Origin: Triplophysa rosa
Taxonomy: Eukaryota > Chordata > Actinopteri > Cypriniformes > Nemacheilidae
NCBI RefSeq assembly: GCF_024868665.1
Contig: NC_079899.1
Location: forward strand, 2,874,720 to 2,938,719
Reading direction: 5' to 3'
DNA: 64,000 bases
A program made the translations under genes and the position numbers. The notes below the pieces were generated by a model. That model was not told the origin of the DNA. It was given only the letters and a program-made list of their open reading frames with translations, and did not search any database. Positions 1-11,906 of this stretch are shown one piece after another; position 1 is the first letter of the stretch, and each line of letters starts with the position of its first letter.

Positions 1-20
1 TAAAGTTATTGTAAAAATAA

Positions 21-230
21 GGGTGTCAAACGATTCATCGCGATTCATCGTATCCAGAATAAAAGTTTGTTTACTGTGCATATTATTTTTGTATTCATAA
101 ACACATACACATACATATATATACAGTATATATATACAAATAATTGTTAAATATGTTTATGTGTATGTATACGTGTTTATAATACAAAAATAAATAAAAT
201 ATTCTGAATCCCATTAATCGCGATTCATTG
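21..230. mobile_element. Foldback MITE, CGATTAATCGCG family, copy 1
   Basis: The two ends are inverted repeats: GTCAAACGATTCATCGCGAT on the left and AATCGCGATTCATTG on the right. Between them are mirror-image AT-rich arms (AATAAAAGTTTG, ATTTTTGTATTCATAAACACA, then the reverse). The same layout recurs at 15,687-15,992, so this is a dispersed family. It has no coding capacity and must be moved by an enzyme encoded elsewhere. The superfamily is not resolved because no clear target duplication is visible. Confidence 0.7.
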
Positions 231-839
231 TTTATCAGCCTAAAATTGTATAATGTGTAAATATAGTCAAAAGTGTCCGTATAGGGTGTGCAGATTATTG
301 TTTGTTTGTTTTTTTCATGATATGTGCATGGAAAATTACGTACGCAATTTTAATGGCCATTTTTTGCGTACCCACTTTCCTGTGTGCAGTTTGGGATTAT
401 AATTAATAACTTAACATAAACAGGCTATGTGCACAACCCTATGGTATGAAATGTGCATACAACATTTTTACATTTCTATGAAATCAATATTGATTCAATT
501 TCTTTCTTTGAGTCGACATCACGTTTTTTTTTTATACAAATCAATTATAGCAAGTCATTTGATCAGGTTGAACTTGTTTCCATTCCATTCATGGTGTGTA
601 ATAGTAATTCGGAACAATAAAAGTACTTTTCCCAAATATTTTTATTGTAATCGTTTGCTTAATTTTGATTCGTGGCAAGAATAATTTTCTGAGTGTATGG
701 ACACTCTTGACTACTTGAAGTATTAAGTCCATGAATTTGATCATACAGGAAACCTGTGATCTTTACATTTGTTTTCGCTCTGCTTTGTATTTATTAGTAA
801 CAAAATTACAATCGTTTCCATGCTTGAAAACAAGAGAAT
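231..839. other. AT-rich spacer, no feature seen
   Basis: This stretch is AT-rich with poly-T and poly-A runs and only short chance reading frames. I see no terminal repeats, splice-bounded exon or RNA gene. Confidence 0.5.
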
Positions 840-1990
840 GCCGCAAATCTATAAAATGATTTTGACTTGCTTTGTTGAGCAGGATGTGATGTTTGCTTCA
901 TGATTACAGTGAAGTTTTGCTCTGGGCATGACGCAGAAGAGTAGAGTTGAGAATTTCTAGCATCTTCTGCAGACTGAAGGTAAACAGGCTCTAATTATAG
1001 AGGCACTACAGCGATTCCACTGCACGGGCTAGAAAATGTCAGCCTATTACTTCACTGTGAGTTTCAAATGCTCAAGATAATGACCAGTTACTAATTGGTG
1101 CTTATACTTTAAATCGGTTAGCATGGAATATAATTGCAGCTATTATGGAGGTAAATAATCCCTGAAAATTAGCATTTTTTTGCGGTTAGGGCCTCGGTGT
1201 TGACAGTGAGATGGGGTGATTTTGGATTAGCATAAGGTTCCCAAGGGCCGCGTGTAACGGCGCACGGCTGCCCTGTCTTGTACTGGGTGTGTATTTATGC
1301 AATTCAGAAATGGAGCAAGAAATTCTGGGTGTTGTCATGACTCATCTGACCTCAAATGACAAGGGTGTGAATAAGGACGATGAACGTGGGTGCTACCAGG
1401 CCTGGGGTTCGGAGGTCCTGTGGAGAACGTGCCAGGTTGGCCGGGTGCGCGGACGGCGTAACCCCCACGTCATACCGCCTGCCTGTTTGCACCCTTGTCA
1501 CGCTCGCATGACACCCCACTCTGCCGCGCTTGTTTGAACTGTCCCACCCAATTAGCGCTAATAAGTGACTCGGTAAGGATGAGCAAACATGGTGTATCCA
1601 ATCCTTCCACGTGCCCTCCCTGACGCTTAGCAGCCCATGAAAATCCCCCAAAGAGCACAACCCCTGCTAATAGACAGAGAAAGGCAAACGCATCTCGTTT
1701 TCTGAGCAAACAAGTGCCAGTAAAGAGGCAAATTAATGACAAGTCATTTGAAGGGGTTTGTCGGGGAAATGATTTTGCCCACGTCTCGGCGCTGAAGAAT
1801 TGATTAGGACCTGCTCGATCAAAGTGCCTGAATCAATAAAGGAGCGCAGCGAGCGGGGAGAAGACATGCTCCTGCTTAATTTATCCCCGGCACCATTACC
1901 TGAGAAAAGGAGAGAAAGCACACCGATCTGTCAGGTGGAAATTGGTGGTCTTGTTAACGCAGAGCTGCTCGCTATAGGATTTATGTAAAT
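840..1990. promoter_or_regulatory. Candidate conserved non-coding block A
   Basis: The stretch is free of the repeats seen elsewhere, balanced to GC-rich, and has no credible coding exon. It holds motifs common in developmental enhancers: a forkhead-type GTAAACA at 980-986, TAATTA at 992-997, and a homeodomain-like palindrome at 1551-1562. The short reading frames on both strands overlap each other and show no protein I recognise. Calling it regulatory is inference from texture and from its place upstream of ralgapa2; no alignment was run. Confidence 0.35.
1551..1562. promoter_or_regulatory. 12-bp perfect palindrome ATTAGCGCTAAT
   Basis: Two ATTA homeodomain half-sites face each other around a GCGC centre, giving a perfect 12-bp dyad inside block A. 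Paired homeodomain proteins bind inverted TAAT half-sites, but the usual spacing is 2-3 bp. A functional site is only a possibility. Confidence 0.25.
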
Positions 1991-2359
1991 GTGCCTTCGG
2001 GGAGGCATCGTGGGTCAGGTTCTCAAGAAACACTGGTGTGAAGTATTTAAAGGCTTTATCGGGGATTTTACGTTTATGACGCTACGGTGCGTTCGCTTTT
2101 TTACTGTATATTTATTAGTGAATTTGAATCATTTTGAATCAATGCATTATGCTAGCACTGTAGCTTTACATTAGCTGAAATCAATAGAAAATGGCAAATA
2201 TGTTATATATACAGGTAATTACATTTCTAAAAGGCCACTATTCTAAGATTTTGTTTCCCAAAACACGCATGCTGCCGTTCTGGTATATAGCATAATAAAA
2301 AGCGATATGCCACTCAAGTGAAACTTCCTTGTTCTGCTGTTTCGTGTTTTTGTTTGTTT

Positions 2360-2820
2360 TTTCCTCTAGTTTAGCGAAGCCAAAAGTTGGAGGGTACCGC
2401 AGGCAGATTGGAGCATTATTTTAAACGTGGCTTTGCAGATTAACACCCTTGCCAAAGCCCTGTGGAAGGCCCTTAATTGATTTCCCTTTTGACTGTTTAC
2501 CTCGGCTCTGAGGGTTTCTGGAGCAGAGCGACAGCCGTGTCCTCCGCGCAGCCCTGCCAAGTGCCTCATTACTATTCAACGCGGTGGCATTTGCCAGCCT
2601 GAGCGTTGCCTTGGCAACACTGCCCACACAAGTGATGATAAATGAGGCTTTCAGTCTCCTCTCCGTGTCTCTTTTTGCTCTTCCAACCCAGAAAGCAGTG
2701 CTGAGGAGCCGCTGGCTGGCGTACGGCTCCCGCTGAGGGGACGGGCGAAACGAGTGGGGTGTGGAAATGAAGATGGTCGTCCGGTGAAGGGCGATAGTAT
2801 CTCAAACTCTATTCTGACCT
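2360..2820. promoter_or_regulatory. Candidate conserved non-coding block B
   Basis: About 460 bp of mixed composition without repeats. It contains TTAATTGATTTCC near 2473 and CAAGTG cores, the core of NKX2-class sites, near 2628. A perfect TCAAGTG lies just upstream near 2315. The reading frames crossing it on the minus strand show no family signature. The motif matches are short and would also occur by chance. Confidence 0.35.
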
Positions 2821-3067
2821 CTCTAGTTCACAGTAAAAAGAGAAAATCTTTCCTAAAACTTGCAAACGAGCTTTGGGAATATTTACACGCATAGTTCTGT
2901 GTAGGCTTTTGATTTACATGGTTGTTTTTGTTTTGCCATGTATTCATTGTATTCAAGTTGACTCGTGCAGGGAATTGTACAGTACATGCTGACTGACAAT
3001 CAATATCGTTTATATAACAACTGCATTTAACTACAGATTTACCAAAAACATTACAAATGTCACACTC

Positions 3068-3381
3068 TTAGAGGGATAGCTCACCCAAAAATGAAAATTC
3101 AGTCATTGTTCACTCACCCTCAGATTGTTACAAACCAGTATTAATGTCTTTGTTCTGCTCAACACAAAGGAAGATGTTTGTAAGAATGTCAGTAACCAAA
3201 CAGATCTCATTCCCCATTTACTGCCAGAGTAGGGAAAATAAATGGTTTGTTTGGTTACTGACATTTTTACAAAAATCTTCCTTTGTGTTTAGCAGAACAA
3301 AGAAACGTATACAGGTTTGGAACAACCTAAGGGTGAGTAAATGGTGACAGAATTTTCATTTTGGGTGAACCGTCCCTTTAA
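3068..3381. mobile_element. Foldback MITE, AGGGATAGTTCACCC family, copy 1
   Basis: The ends are inverted (AGGGATAGCTCACCCAAAAA and the complement of TTTTGGGTGAACCGTCCCT). Almost the whole element is a hairpin, with arms that include GTTACTGACATT and CTTCCTTTGTGTT in both senses. The right end abuts TTAA and the left has TTAG, so the target was probably TTAA. It resembles the short inverted-repeat elements described in teleosts as Angel; that name is from memory. It is non-coding. Confidence 0.8.
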
Positions 3382-3719
3382 GAATAGATGAAAACAACTT
3401 CACCATCAGTAATATCATAGTAGACCCAGGTGGACGATAGCCAGACATGTTTTTTGGGATCCTCTCCTGGTCCTGTTGTGATTTTAATTACCGTAGATCA
3501 ATCTAAGAAACAAAGCATATGAATTTAGAGAAACAACGTAAAACAATAACAAACAGCAAGCATTTCCATGCACACTGGGTATTTTTGCATCATACTGTGC
3601 TAATTGTTTCTTATTCAGAATTATAAATGTAAACATTTTGTCAAACTTGACATAAGTAACAACATTCAAAGCATTCCAGATTAGGTCGTTTGAAACGTGT
3701 TCTCTCGTATGTTCATAAC

Positions 3720-3990
3720 ATAAAACATTGTTTTAGGGTGCAGTGTTGGACTTTCGAGCAATCCTGCATTTCACCGGCTTACGTGTCTAGATGAGATGAT
3801 GGAAGAGAAGATGTGTTCTTGCATTTGGGCCGAGTTATTGGTGTATTAGACCGAGGGCCTGAGAGGCTGGTTGAGATGAAACTCAAAGGCACTTTATTAA
3901 GAGTGAGAGCGAGTGAGCTGCTGAAGGAGTGCTCCTTTATTTCTGTTGCAAATACTCTTCACTTGTCTCTCTCTCTCTGTTTGTGATGCT
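3720..3990. promoter_or_regulatory. Candidate conserved non-coding block C
   Basis: About 270 bp of unique-looking, purine-rich sequence between AT-rich flanks, with no reading frame of note and no terminal repeats. A regulatory role is only suggested by its texture, which resembles blocks A and B. Confidence 0.25.
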
Positions 3991-4312
3991 TCTTTCCATC
4001 TCTTAGAATTGCACGATGAAATTAAATACTCTCAAAAAGAAAAAGAATGTAGGCATGTATTCTTTGTTTTCTTTATTACATTGTACTTTATTGGAAGATT
4101 TTTAGCTCTGCATCAAGGATTTTATATTTGACTTTTTGGATTGAAATTACACGAGACTTATAATACTAATAATAACAGAACTTTGTGATTTTGTGAGAGG
4201 AACAAAAGTACACGCTTGTTTTCGATTGTAATACAATCTGGATTCACTTTCTAATATAGACCATTTTGCAAGATGTAAACAACACTGGCACTTCCTGTTT
4301 CAATTTTTTGAA

Positions 4313-4438
4313 CTACACTGTAAAATTCTCAACATTTTGGCAAGTTGCTGTTACTAAGTTAAAATGTATTAACCTATTTTGATGAGTTAAACAAATAATT
4401 GCCATGACTTATTGATCACATATTTTTTAACAGTGTAG
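4313..4438. mobile_element. Short MITE with CTACACTGTAAAA ends
   Basis: The 126-bp segment starts CTACACTGTAAAA and ends TTTTTTAACAGTGTAG, a perfect or near-perfect inverted pair. The interior is AT-rich, as in the very abundant teleost repeats with ACTGTAAAA ends. It has no coding capacity. Confidence 0.65.
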
Positions 4439-4559
4439 GAATAAACAGAACATTTATAACTGAATCGAAATGGTAATGGTACACTTTTTGTAAATGTTGT
4501 AAATACTATAGATGCAAGAGCAAAATAAAAAAACACTCAGTGTATGATCATATCTTCCC

Positions 4560-4960
4560 TAAAGATGCTTGATATTGATCCCCAAACTAAAAAGCGAAAT
4601 ATCGCTGGCAGATCAAATCAAGCCTGACTAAACTTCTCTAGGACACTAAGAAGCGACTGCTTCAAACAGACAGGAGACAATTGACAAGTGTGAACCATAG
4701 CCTCCAGTGTCAGCCAACCAGAGTGGGAGTAGACGGAGGGGGGCGTGGGGGGAGGCCATGGCTATTAAAAGATAAATGTATTTTCTCAATCCATTATTCA
4801 TGGCAGGGCTAAGCATGGAGTCAGGGGCTTAGCACTGCAGAGAAGCCCACCCGTACCGGCCCTCCCAGACCCCCACGCTACGATAGAGGCTGAGCCAGCG
4901 ACAGCTGGGAGAAGCAGAGAGAAAGGGTGAGAAGAGGGAACTGAGAGGTCAGAAAAGAGA
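4560..4960. promoter_or_regulatory. Candidate conserved non-coding block D
   Basis: The sequence passes from AT-balanced into a G-rich run (GGAGGGGGGCGTGGGGGGAGG near 4735). It includes CTATTAAAAGATAAATG and TCCATTATTCATGG. No exon or repeat end is visible. The composition stands out from its neighbours and suggests constraint, but conservation was not tested. Confidence 0.3.
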
Positions 4961-5300
4961 GGGAGCGAGACAAAGCAGACACAAAAAAAGGGTTTTCAGG
5001 ATGGGAAAAGGAGAGGGGACGAGGAGGAGCGAAAATGACGCAAAAAAACCCTACAAAGACACTTTTGAACCTTGCCTTAGTTATGCAGACGATACAACAA
5101 CACAAACACAATCGTTCACATTAATATTTCTATAATAGAAATGCACTTTAGTTCGTTTAAATGACGTTACAGCTCCATATTTAACAAGTGTCTGGAAAAA
5201 GACAAGTGACCTGCTGCATTTGGACTGATCACATGACTTCATTTGCATATACTGTAATTACAACACTATTATGCAATAAACTCCTCCTCTTTAAAAACAA

Positions 5301-5460
5301 CAGTGGGGTTCAAAAGTCAGAGATCACTCGTGAAAATGTTTTTTTATTATCATTATAAATGATCGGCATAATTTACGTAAATTCCAAAATGTATTTAGTA
5401 TTTGGTACGACACCATTTTAGCATCATGCGCTCAATCCATGTTATAGCAGAAAATCGTAG
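5301..5460. repeat. Interspersed repeat fragment, type uncertain
   Basis: The string CAGTGGGGTTCAAAAGTCAG, followed by AGATCACTCGTGAAAATG, resembles repeat sequence I associate with fish DNA transposons. No second end is visible, so this would be a broken copy. Confidence 0.3.
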
Positions 5461-5499
5461 AGGAAAAGCGATCTGTTCTTATTCTAAGCAGATACCTTT

Positions 5500-6120
5500 G
5501 AAATTGTCTCATGATTGGTGATAATTGAGCACATGCTGCACGATTTACGCGATTCCTGCCAATGGCCATTTAGCGGTCCTGTTTAATTGATGGTCTGATT
5601 ATAAGCTTTTCTGTGAGATGAATGTTGTATTGCCACCCATCTCTGTCCCTGCTCACAGAGGCCACATGTTCTCAGTATGGCGCGCAATCGGTGCCTTTAT
5701 ACAAAGAGATGCATCCATCAAACCAATGCAAACAAGTCTCCTATAGGTGCATGTGCGGACGCATATGTAGAAGACAGGTTCGATTTATGGACTCGCTAGG
5801 TTTAGCGGCGATAAGAACGATTTGATCGGTTTTGTTTTATTTATCAACACAGCCCTCTGCGATGTCATAAAATAAGGTGAAATTCTACCAAACTGTGACA
5901 TGCGGTATTTACGTAAATTACACAAAACACTTATACAAACTACGTTCATTCACCGAGCCTGCAACAAGAGGCCACGTAGCCTTTCTTCATCAAAAGCGCT
6001 TCTTTCCAGGTCCACCGCAACTTTATTATAAAGCACTGATATATTGGCATAAAATGCACACCCACGAGCGAAAGAAAAGAACCGCTACATTACATGAAGA
6101 GAGGGCGGATTGAACAAGCC
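5500..6120. promoter_or_regulatory. Candidate conserved non-coding block E
   Basis: About 600 bp of unique sequence with several palindromic 6-8-mers and TTTAATTGATGG near 5582. Open frames of 60-80 codons on the + strand begin and end arbitrarily and match nothing I know. Confidence 0.3.
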
Positions 6121-6129
6121 GCCATGCTG

Positions 6130-7800
6130 AGCACATTTGTATTTAGACAAGAGAGCACAAGGGTGGGAACAGAGAGCGCAGGGGCTGGAAGATATGCGGG
6201 CCGGCGGAGGGAGGGGGGCAGCGACCGAGAAGTTGTTTACGTGTGTTTGTGTATGTATGGGTCACCATGCCCATTTTTCCCACTTTAGTGTTGTGGGCGA
6301 AGCGAATTGCAAAAACAAAGCGCGCTCATATTCGGGCTTTGACATGTCAAGGATTACTTGTTCCATTGAATGTGCTGCCTATTATCTGCTTATCACTCTC
6401 TCTGCTCTTTACACTCTTTCTTGTCCCTGCTCAATGGCTTCCTCTCACTGTCCGTCCCCCAGCACACCCATCCAACCCCTCAACCACCCGCCCGCCCCAG
6501 TCGCTCTCTTTCTCTATCTTTTAACACTTACAAAACTGAAAAGATTCAGTCTGGGCTGGGCTCAGGCCACCTGGAAGCTGCAATGGAGTTTGCACGTTGG
6601 CCCCCACCCCGGCGCCTCGCCAGCGGCCAGCTGTAGCATTGTGCTCTCCGCTGCCGTCTTAGTTAATTCCAGGCATTGGCGATTGTTGCCGTCCCAGTTT
6701 TACGGCCCACCCCTCAGCGGCCTTCCCGGGCTCCCCCGGGCCGATTGTCCCAGGCCGTCTCTTGTTTAATGCTGTTTTGCAAGTTATTAAGCCCTGGAAG
6801 TCTATTAATCACAGTTCAGGGGCTGCGGAAGCCCACACAGCGGCGGCGGGGGGAGGGGGAGAGGACAGGCACGCTCGCTGGCCTGAAAAGGCTTAGACGG
6901 TGGTCCATTCAGATCCCTAACGAGATCATTACCACTAACTAAATACAAACCTGACCCCTTCGACCCGCTGGGAAATTACGTAGGAGGTCCCTCCTGGTGT
7001 GGGACATTAATATGCCGTCCCCGTAGCCCTCCCCGTTCCTTGTGCGCATCCCGGCTGCACCTCCCCCAGCCTTTGCTCTTCTCCTCTTTCTCAGAATGGC
7101 CAGAAAACTAAACCTATCATCAAAAGAAGTCTAATCACTGCTGTGATTGTGGTAAACCAAGCCTGACAGACATTTCACTGAGACCTCAATAGAGCACATG
7201 GGTGCGACCTCCAGGGCCCACCTCCGCCCCCCTCTCTGGCTCCCTTATTTTCTCGCTTTTTCAAGCGGGAGCCAATGAGCAGCGAGTGAAGCCGGGAGCT
7301 TTTCAGATTACTCGACACACTGTGTCCACTTTTCGGGGGACCACCTGGTAAGCTCATTTTAATATAACGCCTTTCTTTCCCTCCGCGTCCGTCGCTCCTT
7401 CCTCTAATTCGGCCTCTCGAGCCGAGCCGTGTCGGCGAATTCCATCTAATCCATTGACCCCGCTAGAACATTCCTGGTTAGTGCTCGTCGGAAGAGGCTG
7501 GATTTGGGGGGATTACATGGTTGCGGTACTGCTGGGTGGCACCTGTGACTGGGAACCGAGCGGAACAATTACGGCTCGCCGCAGAGAGGACGAGAGCCCC
7601 CCGCGTATCCCACCTTTCATTCTTTTATCCTCTTGCTTTTTAGGTGAGGGATCATGGACTATCGCCTCTCTAATCTCTACCTGTGACTGTAGCCGTGCGC
7701 TCCCACGCGGGGCGGCCTGTGACCCGGGAGAACAGTGGGGCGACCCCGGGGTGAGGCGTATTTGGGAGAGAAATTAGGAGGGAGACCGTTGACAGAGTCC
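6130..7800. promoter_or_regulatory. GC-rich candidate regulatory block F
   Basis: This is the longest GC-rich stretch of the upstream half and has no transposon ends. It contains GGCCGGCGGAGGGAGGG near 6200, a C-rich run near 6450-6500, TTAGTTAATTCC near 6660, GTCTATTAATCAC near 6801, and ATTACCACTAACTAAATAC near 6928. A 210-codon open frame at 6137-6769 is low-complexity and has no recognisable domain; I regard it as chance in GC-rich DNA. The block could be an enhancer cluster or the CpG-rich promoter of an unannotated transcript. Confidence 0.4.
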
Positions 7801-8800
7801 TTCTAGCTTATGTTAAGTTTCTGTCACTCTCGATGTTCAAGTGCCTCCACTTCAGGGTGTGAGAGCTTAGCAGCACCGCTGAAAACGAGCGAGCGTGTCA
7901 TCGCCGCCATTTTGTCTCACTGACCTTCCCTCTAATGGGCATATGAAAAAGGGTGGTATAAAACCTTTGCATTTACACTGTGTATGAAAGAGCTGTATTA
8001 TGAGAACTTCAGAACTTTATCCAACTTGTACAACTTTCTGACGTGAGATCGATGAATGCATCAACACATGAACGCCCATGCTTACTCAAAAACTCATCCT
8101 GCAAGACAAATTGATACTATAACCCAGAACACTAGAAGAACTGACAACAAGTGTGAGATGTGTCGCAGACTGTACCAGGCTGTGTAGCACCTGTTGCTCT
8201 TCGAGTTTTTCTGAATGATCACAACATTAGAAACAAGCATCTGAAGTGTATATTTTGATTAAGATCGCTCGGTGCGGTTTGTTTTATAAATCTGTGAGGC
8301 AGAAAGTGGATGCTATTGAAGAATGAAGCGTCTACATGTGAATGTGTGTGTGAAAGAATACTGAAAAAATAAGACAATCCTATAAAAGCCTCTTAAAAGA
8401 CTAAATGTTTGAACACAAGAACTTCGAAACTTATTTGTCTCTTTATTTATGTGGTAAAAAGCTAACATTGTGTTTTTCCAGTCGAAGGTTGTATGTTTGA
8501 GATGGGAGCTCTATCGACTTGTTAATCTGTGATAACATCTCTCTCTCTACACACTTCAGAAATAGAGATGTTAAGCAATGCGCTATCTAAAGGAACATCA
8601 GGCTTTACCTGGATCTTATCAGACCCAAAACAGACATTTGATTCTCCATTTCACTTCAGACAAGCCACTTCTGTTATTGATGTCACTTTTTTATTGATCG
8701 TGTCTGTTACACTTAAACAGCAGACCTGCAATATTTGCTTGACATTGAGATCTCAAAAAACATCTTCACCACAATAACTATTGCCTTATTTGTTGAATTA
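7801..8800. other. Spacer, no feature seen
   Basis: Mixed AT-leaning sequence with no inverted terminal repeats and no reading frame above about 80 codons that resembles a protein. Confidence 0.4.
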
Positions 8801-10650
8801 TTATTGGCCTTTCATTTTTTTGTGTTTCACGTAAAGCTGAACTCCCGATTTGCTTTTCCTTTCCTCATTCACATGCGTGACCGCTCGCATCCTTCCGCAT
8901 TCAAGCAGCCATACCAGGAATGAAGCGTTTCCGTCCATGAGCCGTGTTGATTGTTTGTCGCCAGCGTTGACCAATTGGAATCCTATCATGATGATGATCT
9001 CCAGCATAACAAGTAATTTTAACCTGCCTGCAATCCACCCCCTCACCGCACCGCTGCTTGGCCTCATCCTACAAACACAAACACTCGCCGGGCGCTCGTG
9101 TTTAAGAGCACGCTAATTAATTCCACTCTCAAGCACTTTTGCGCTTCTATTTGCTCGGATACAAAGCGTCAAATCCCTCTTATGCGCGCAAATAAACACT
9201 CAGAACAACAAAGAGAACTGAAAAAACGAATAAAAAAATGTTGACTGAAGGTATAAAATGACGAATGCTCACGCCACCCCGTAAATTACCGTCACCTCCG
9301 ACATTCCGCTTTCCGCCGGATTTACGTGCGGAATGTCTCTTCACCGCAATTAGGCTACGAAACTAGTCGCGTGAAGGATGTCAAGCGTTGGTTTACACGA
9401 TGTTTTTGTTTTCTGAGCACATCGAGTGTGAAAACAAATGCACAAGGTCCCTCTCGGTAACGCGCGGAAACACAACAACCTCGCTTTCCCATCATGTCTG
9501 CTGGCCACACATGATCCGCTCCATATTTCACGCTCCGCCGCCGTCGCCATCTTCCAATTTCACAGCGGCCCAGACGGGTTGCATACAATCTGGTTGAGTA
9601 ATTAGATGAAGCCCAACAGGTGTAAGAGAACTGATGGGCTCCGGGCCGTGACACCGCATCTTGCTAGTCGTTAGCGTGGCTGCCGCGGCTAGTGTACGAG
9701 CCCCTCATATAGTATTCAGCAGGATGGGTTAGCCCGTTCTCATGATCGTCTCGCTAATCTCACTCTTTCACAAAACACAGAAACAGACGGCCCTAGCGAC
9801 CTTCCTATCAGGGCTAGCTTAGGCCAGAACTGAGCTACTGTCATCAGTCGCTGCCTTTCCAGGTGAACGTATCTCTCCTTTGGAGGGCCAAACGACGCGG
9901 AAACGGAGTGTTTGTTTTCCCACCCTCCTCCTCCTGCCGTAGTTAGAGCTCATCAGCGGCAAGGTTCAGCGGCGTGAAGTGTTAATTTAGTGGTCCTGCT
10001 GGCCAAGAGGGGAAGCCGAGGTGAGCTCTTGCAGAAAATGACCCTCATGCTGTGATTTTCCCCTGCCGCTCTGAGACGAAAACAAAAGCCGGAGATGGCG
10101 AGAGAAAGAGAGAGAGAGGATAACCAAATCCACACCGTGACATATTCATGTACTCGGGTCTCGCGCGAAATCGTACAAGCATGTGGAACGATCTAAGACG
10201 AAACCTTTTTTTGCACATGCATAAGCAACAGAGGCTCTGGTTCCCCCGCCATCGCTGTTCACTTTAGCAGAATGATTAATTGGGCCGGCCTCGGCTCCGT
10301 CCTCTGAGAAACTTAAACAAAAAGCCGGGCTCTATCCGAAGATTACAGCCGCACATTACAGGCTGAATGAACCATGAAATTGCTTTTTTCCCCACCTGCA
10401 GTGCGCTCTTTCTGCAGCGCGGTCACCGGCGTTCTCGGGAGGGGAGCGATGGGGAAGCATTGAAGTTTCCTCACTCTGAGATAATAAAACAATCCCGCAG
10501 ACCGCCGGCTCATAACACCAGTCACTGTCCATTTGCCAGCACATGTAGGCAGTAGATTGACTGATGTTGAGGAGTGTATTACGCTGTTAAACACCGGCGT
10601 TAAGATATAGGGCCTGGAAATAATATAGGGGCTGAAAATGACAGATTTGA
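8801..10650. promoter_or_regulatory. Candidate conserved non-coding block G
   Basis: Nearly 1.85 kb without a repeat end, with many CpGs in an AT-rich neighbourhood. It includes ATGATGATGATCTCC near 8988, GCTAATTAATTCC near 9112, CGCAATTAGGC near 9345 and GATTAATTGGGCC near 10,274. Open frames occur on both strands and overlap, the pattern of GC-balanced non-coding DNA. Enhancer function is inferred only from texture and position. Confidence 0.35.
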
Positions 10651-11357
10651 GGAAGAAGGTGTCCGGTGTTCTGACATGTAATTTTCAATGGCGACACAGG
10701 TTTGTGTGTGAACTGTTTACCTGTGTGTGTATTTTTCAACACAGTGAGCATTTTGTAGTATCATCGTAGTCAAGTTTACACTAACGAAATCTTAAAGTTG
10801 AAATGTATGGTATTATGTCTTCCGTTATAAACGCACATGAAACGCAGGTTATCCCGTGTATGCAACATTGAGAGGCGTATGGGTGATTCTCACAAAATCT
10901 TGGTTTCAAGATGTCAAACGCGATATTCTTAAAAACACTCGTATCACCAAATTTACTTGTTAAAAAAACAAGTTTGGAAAACAAATTCAAAACTTTTACT
11001 GACAGTTTAACACAATTTTTTACAAAAAAAGTCTTAAAAATTCTCATTATCGTAACCATTTAAAACTGTCAATCCCATAGCATGTTTTTTTTTTACAGAA
11101 GCAATGATGCCTAAGCGAGTTTTATTAATTATACATAATAAGACAATAATGAATTATATTTTGCTAGAAAATTATACATGTAACATATACTTTTTTTGTG
11201 TGGAAAATAATCTGTATCGGTAATGAGAATGAAAAAATCCTGTACACAGCGTGTCAAGAGAATATTACGTTTTAACTAGAAAAATATAAAGTAATCTGTC
11301 AACCTGCTAGATATTTGAAAGGTACTGGCAGATGTGTTTCTTCACATAAATTCAAAC
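10651..11357. other. AT-rich spacer, no feature seen
   Basis: Runs of A and T dominate. A minus-strand frame at 10,781-11,059 is AT-driven and has no domain. No repeat ends are visible. Confidence 0.5.
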
Positions 11358-11906
11358 TTAAAGGGGAACTCCACTCAAAAATGAAAATTCTGCCATTAAT
11401 TACTCACCCTCAAGTAGTTGAACATCCCTAGGACCTCCGTTTTCCCCAGATCGCAAAGGAAGGTCATTTTGGAAGCTTTCTGACTACTCAATAGATTGCA
11501 ACGCAACCAAACACACGAGCCACATGACAGTGCATCCGGTGTCAGCATCGCTCGACGCATGCGCGTTCTGACCACACAGGCTCTACGTCAGAACGCGCAT
11601 GCGTCGAGCGATGCTGACACCGGATGCACTGTATTGTGGCTCTCAGGATCGCGCGCTGGAAACTAACATTCAAATTAGGAAGTTTTTGAATATAGTCGTT
11701 AGTTTTGTTTGTTTGCGCACAAAAAGTAGCCTCGTCGCATTATATTAATTTATACTGAACCACCGGAGTCGCGTGGACAATTTTACAATGTCTTTACGCA
11801 CTTTCAGCGCTTTGAAGATTGCCAGTTTGGGGGAAAAATTGAGGTCCTACAGATGTTAAACTACTTAATGGCAGAATTTTCATTTTTGGTCGGAGTTCTC
11901 CTTTAA
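11358..11906. mobile_element. Foldback MITE, AGGGATAGTTCACCC family, long variant
   Basis: TTAA flanks both sides (11,358-11,361 and 11,903-11,906). The ends are AGGGGAACTCCACTC and the complement of GGAGTTCTCCT, followed by AAAAATGAAAATTCTGCC in inverted copies. A TTAA target is typical of piggyBac-type transposition, so this may be a piggyBac-like MITE. The interior carries a separate perfect hairpin at 11,527-11,632. It is non-coding. Confidence 0.75.
11527..11632. repeat. Perfect 46-bp inverted repeat with 14-base loop
   Basis: Arms 11,527-11,572 and 11,587-11,632 are exact reverse complements, separated by 14 bases. The arms are CpG-rich (CGCTCGACGCATGCGCG), unlike the AT-rich element around them. 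The identity implies either recent formation or gene conversion between the arms. Confidence 0.9.

Noticed and set aside
6137..6769. 210-codon open frame on the + strand
   Set aside because: It is low-complexity (G-, S- and P-rich), has no domain, no splice or Kozak logic, and overlapping frames of similar length. This is expected in GC-rich non-coding DNA.
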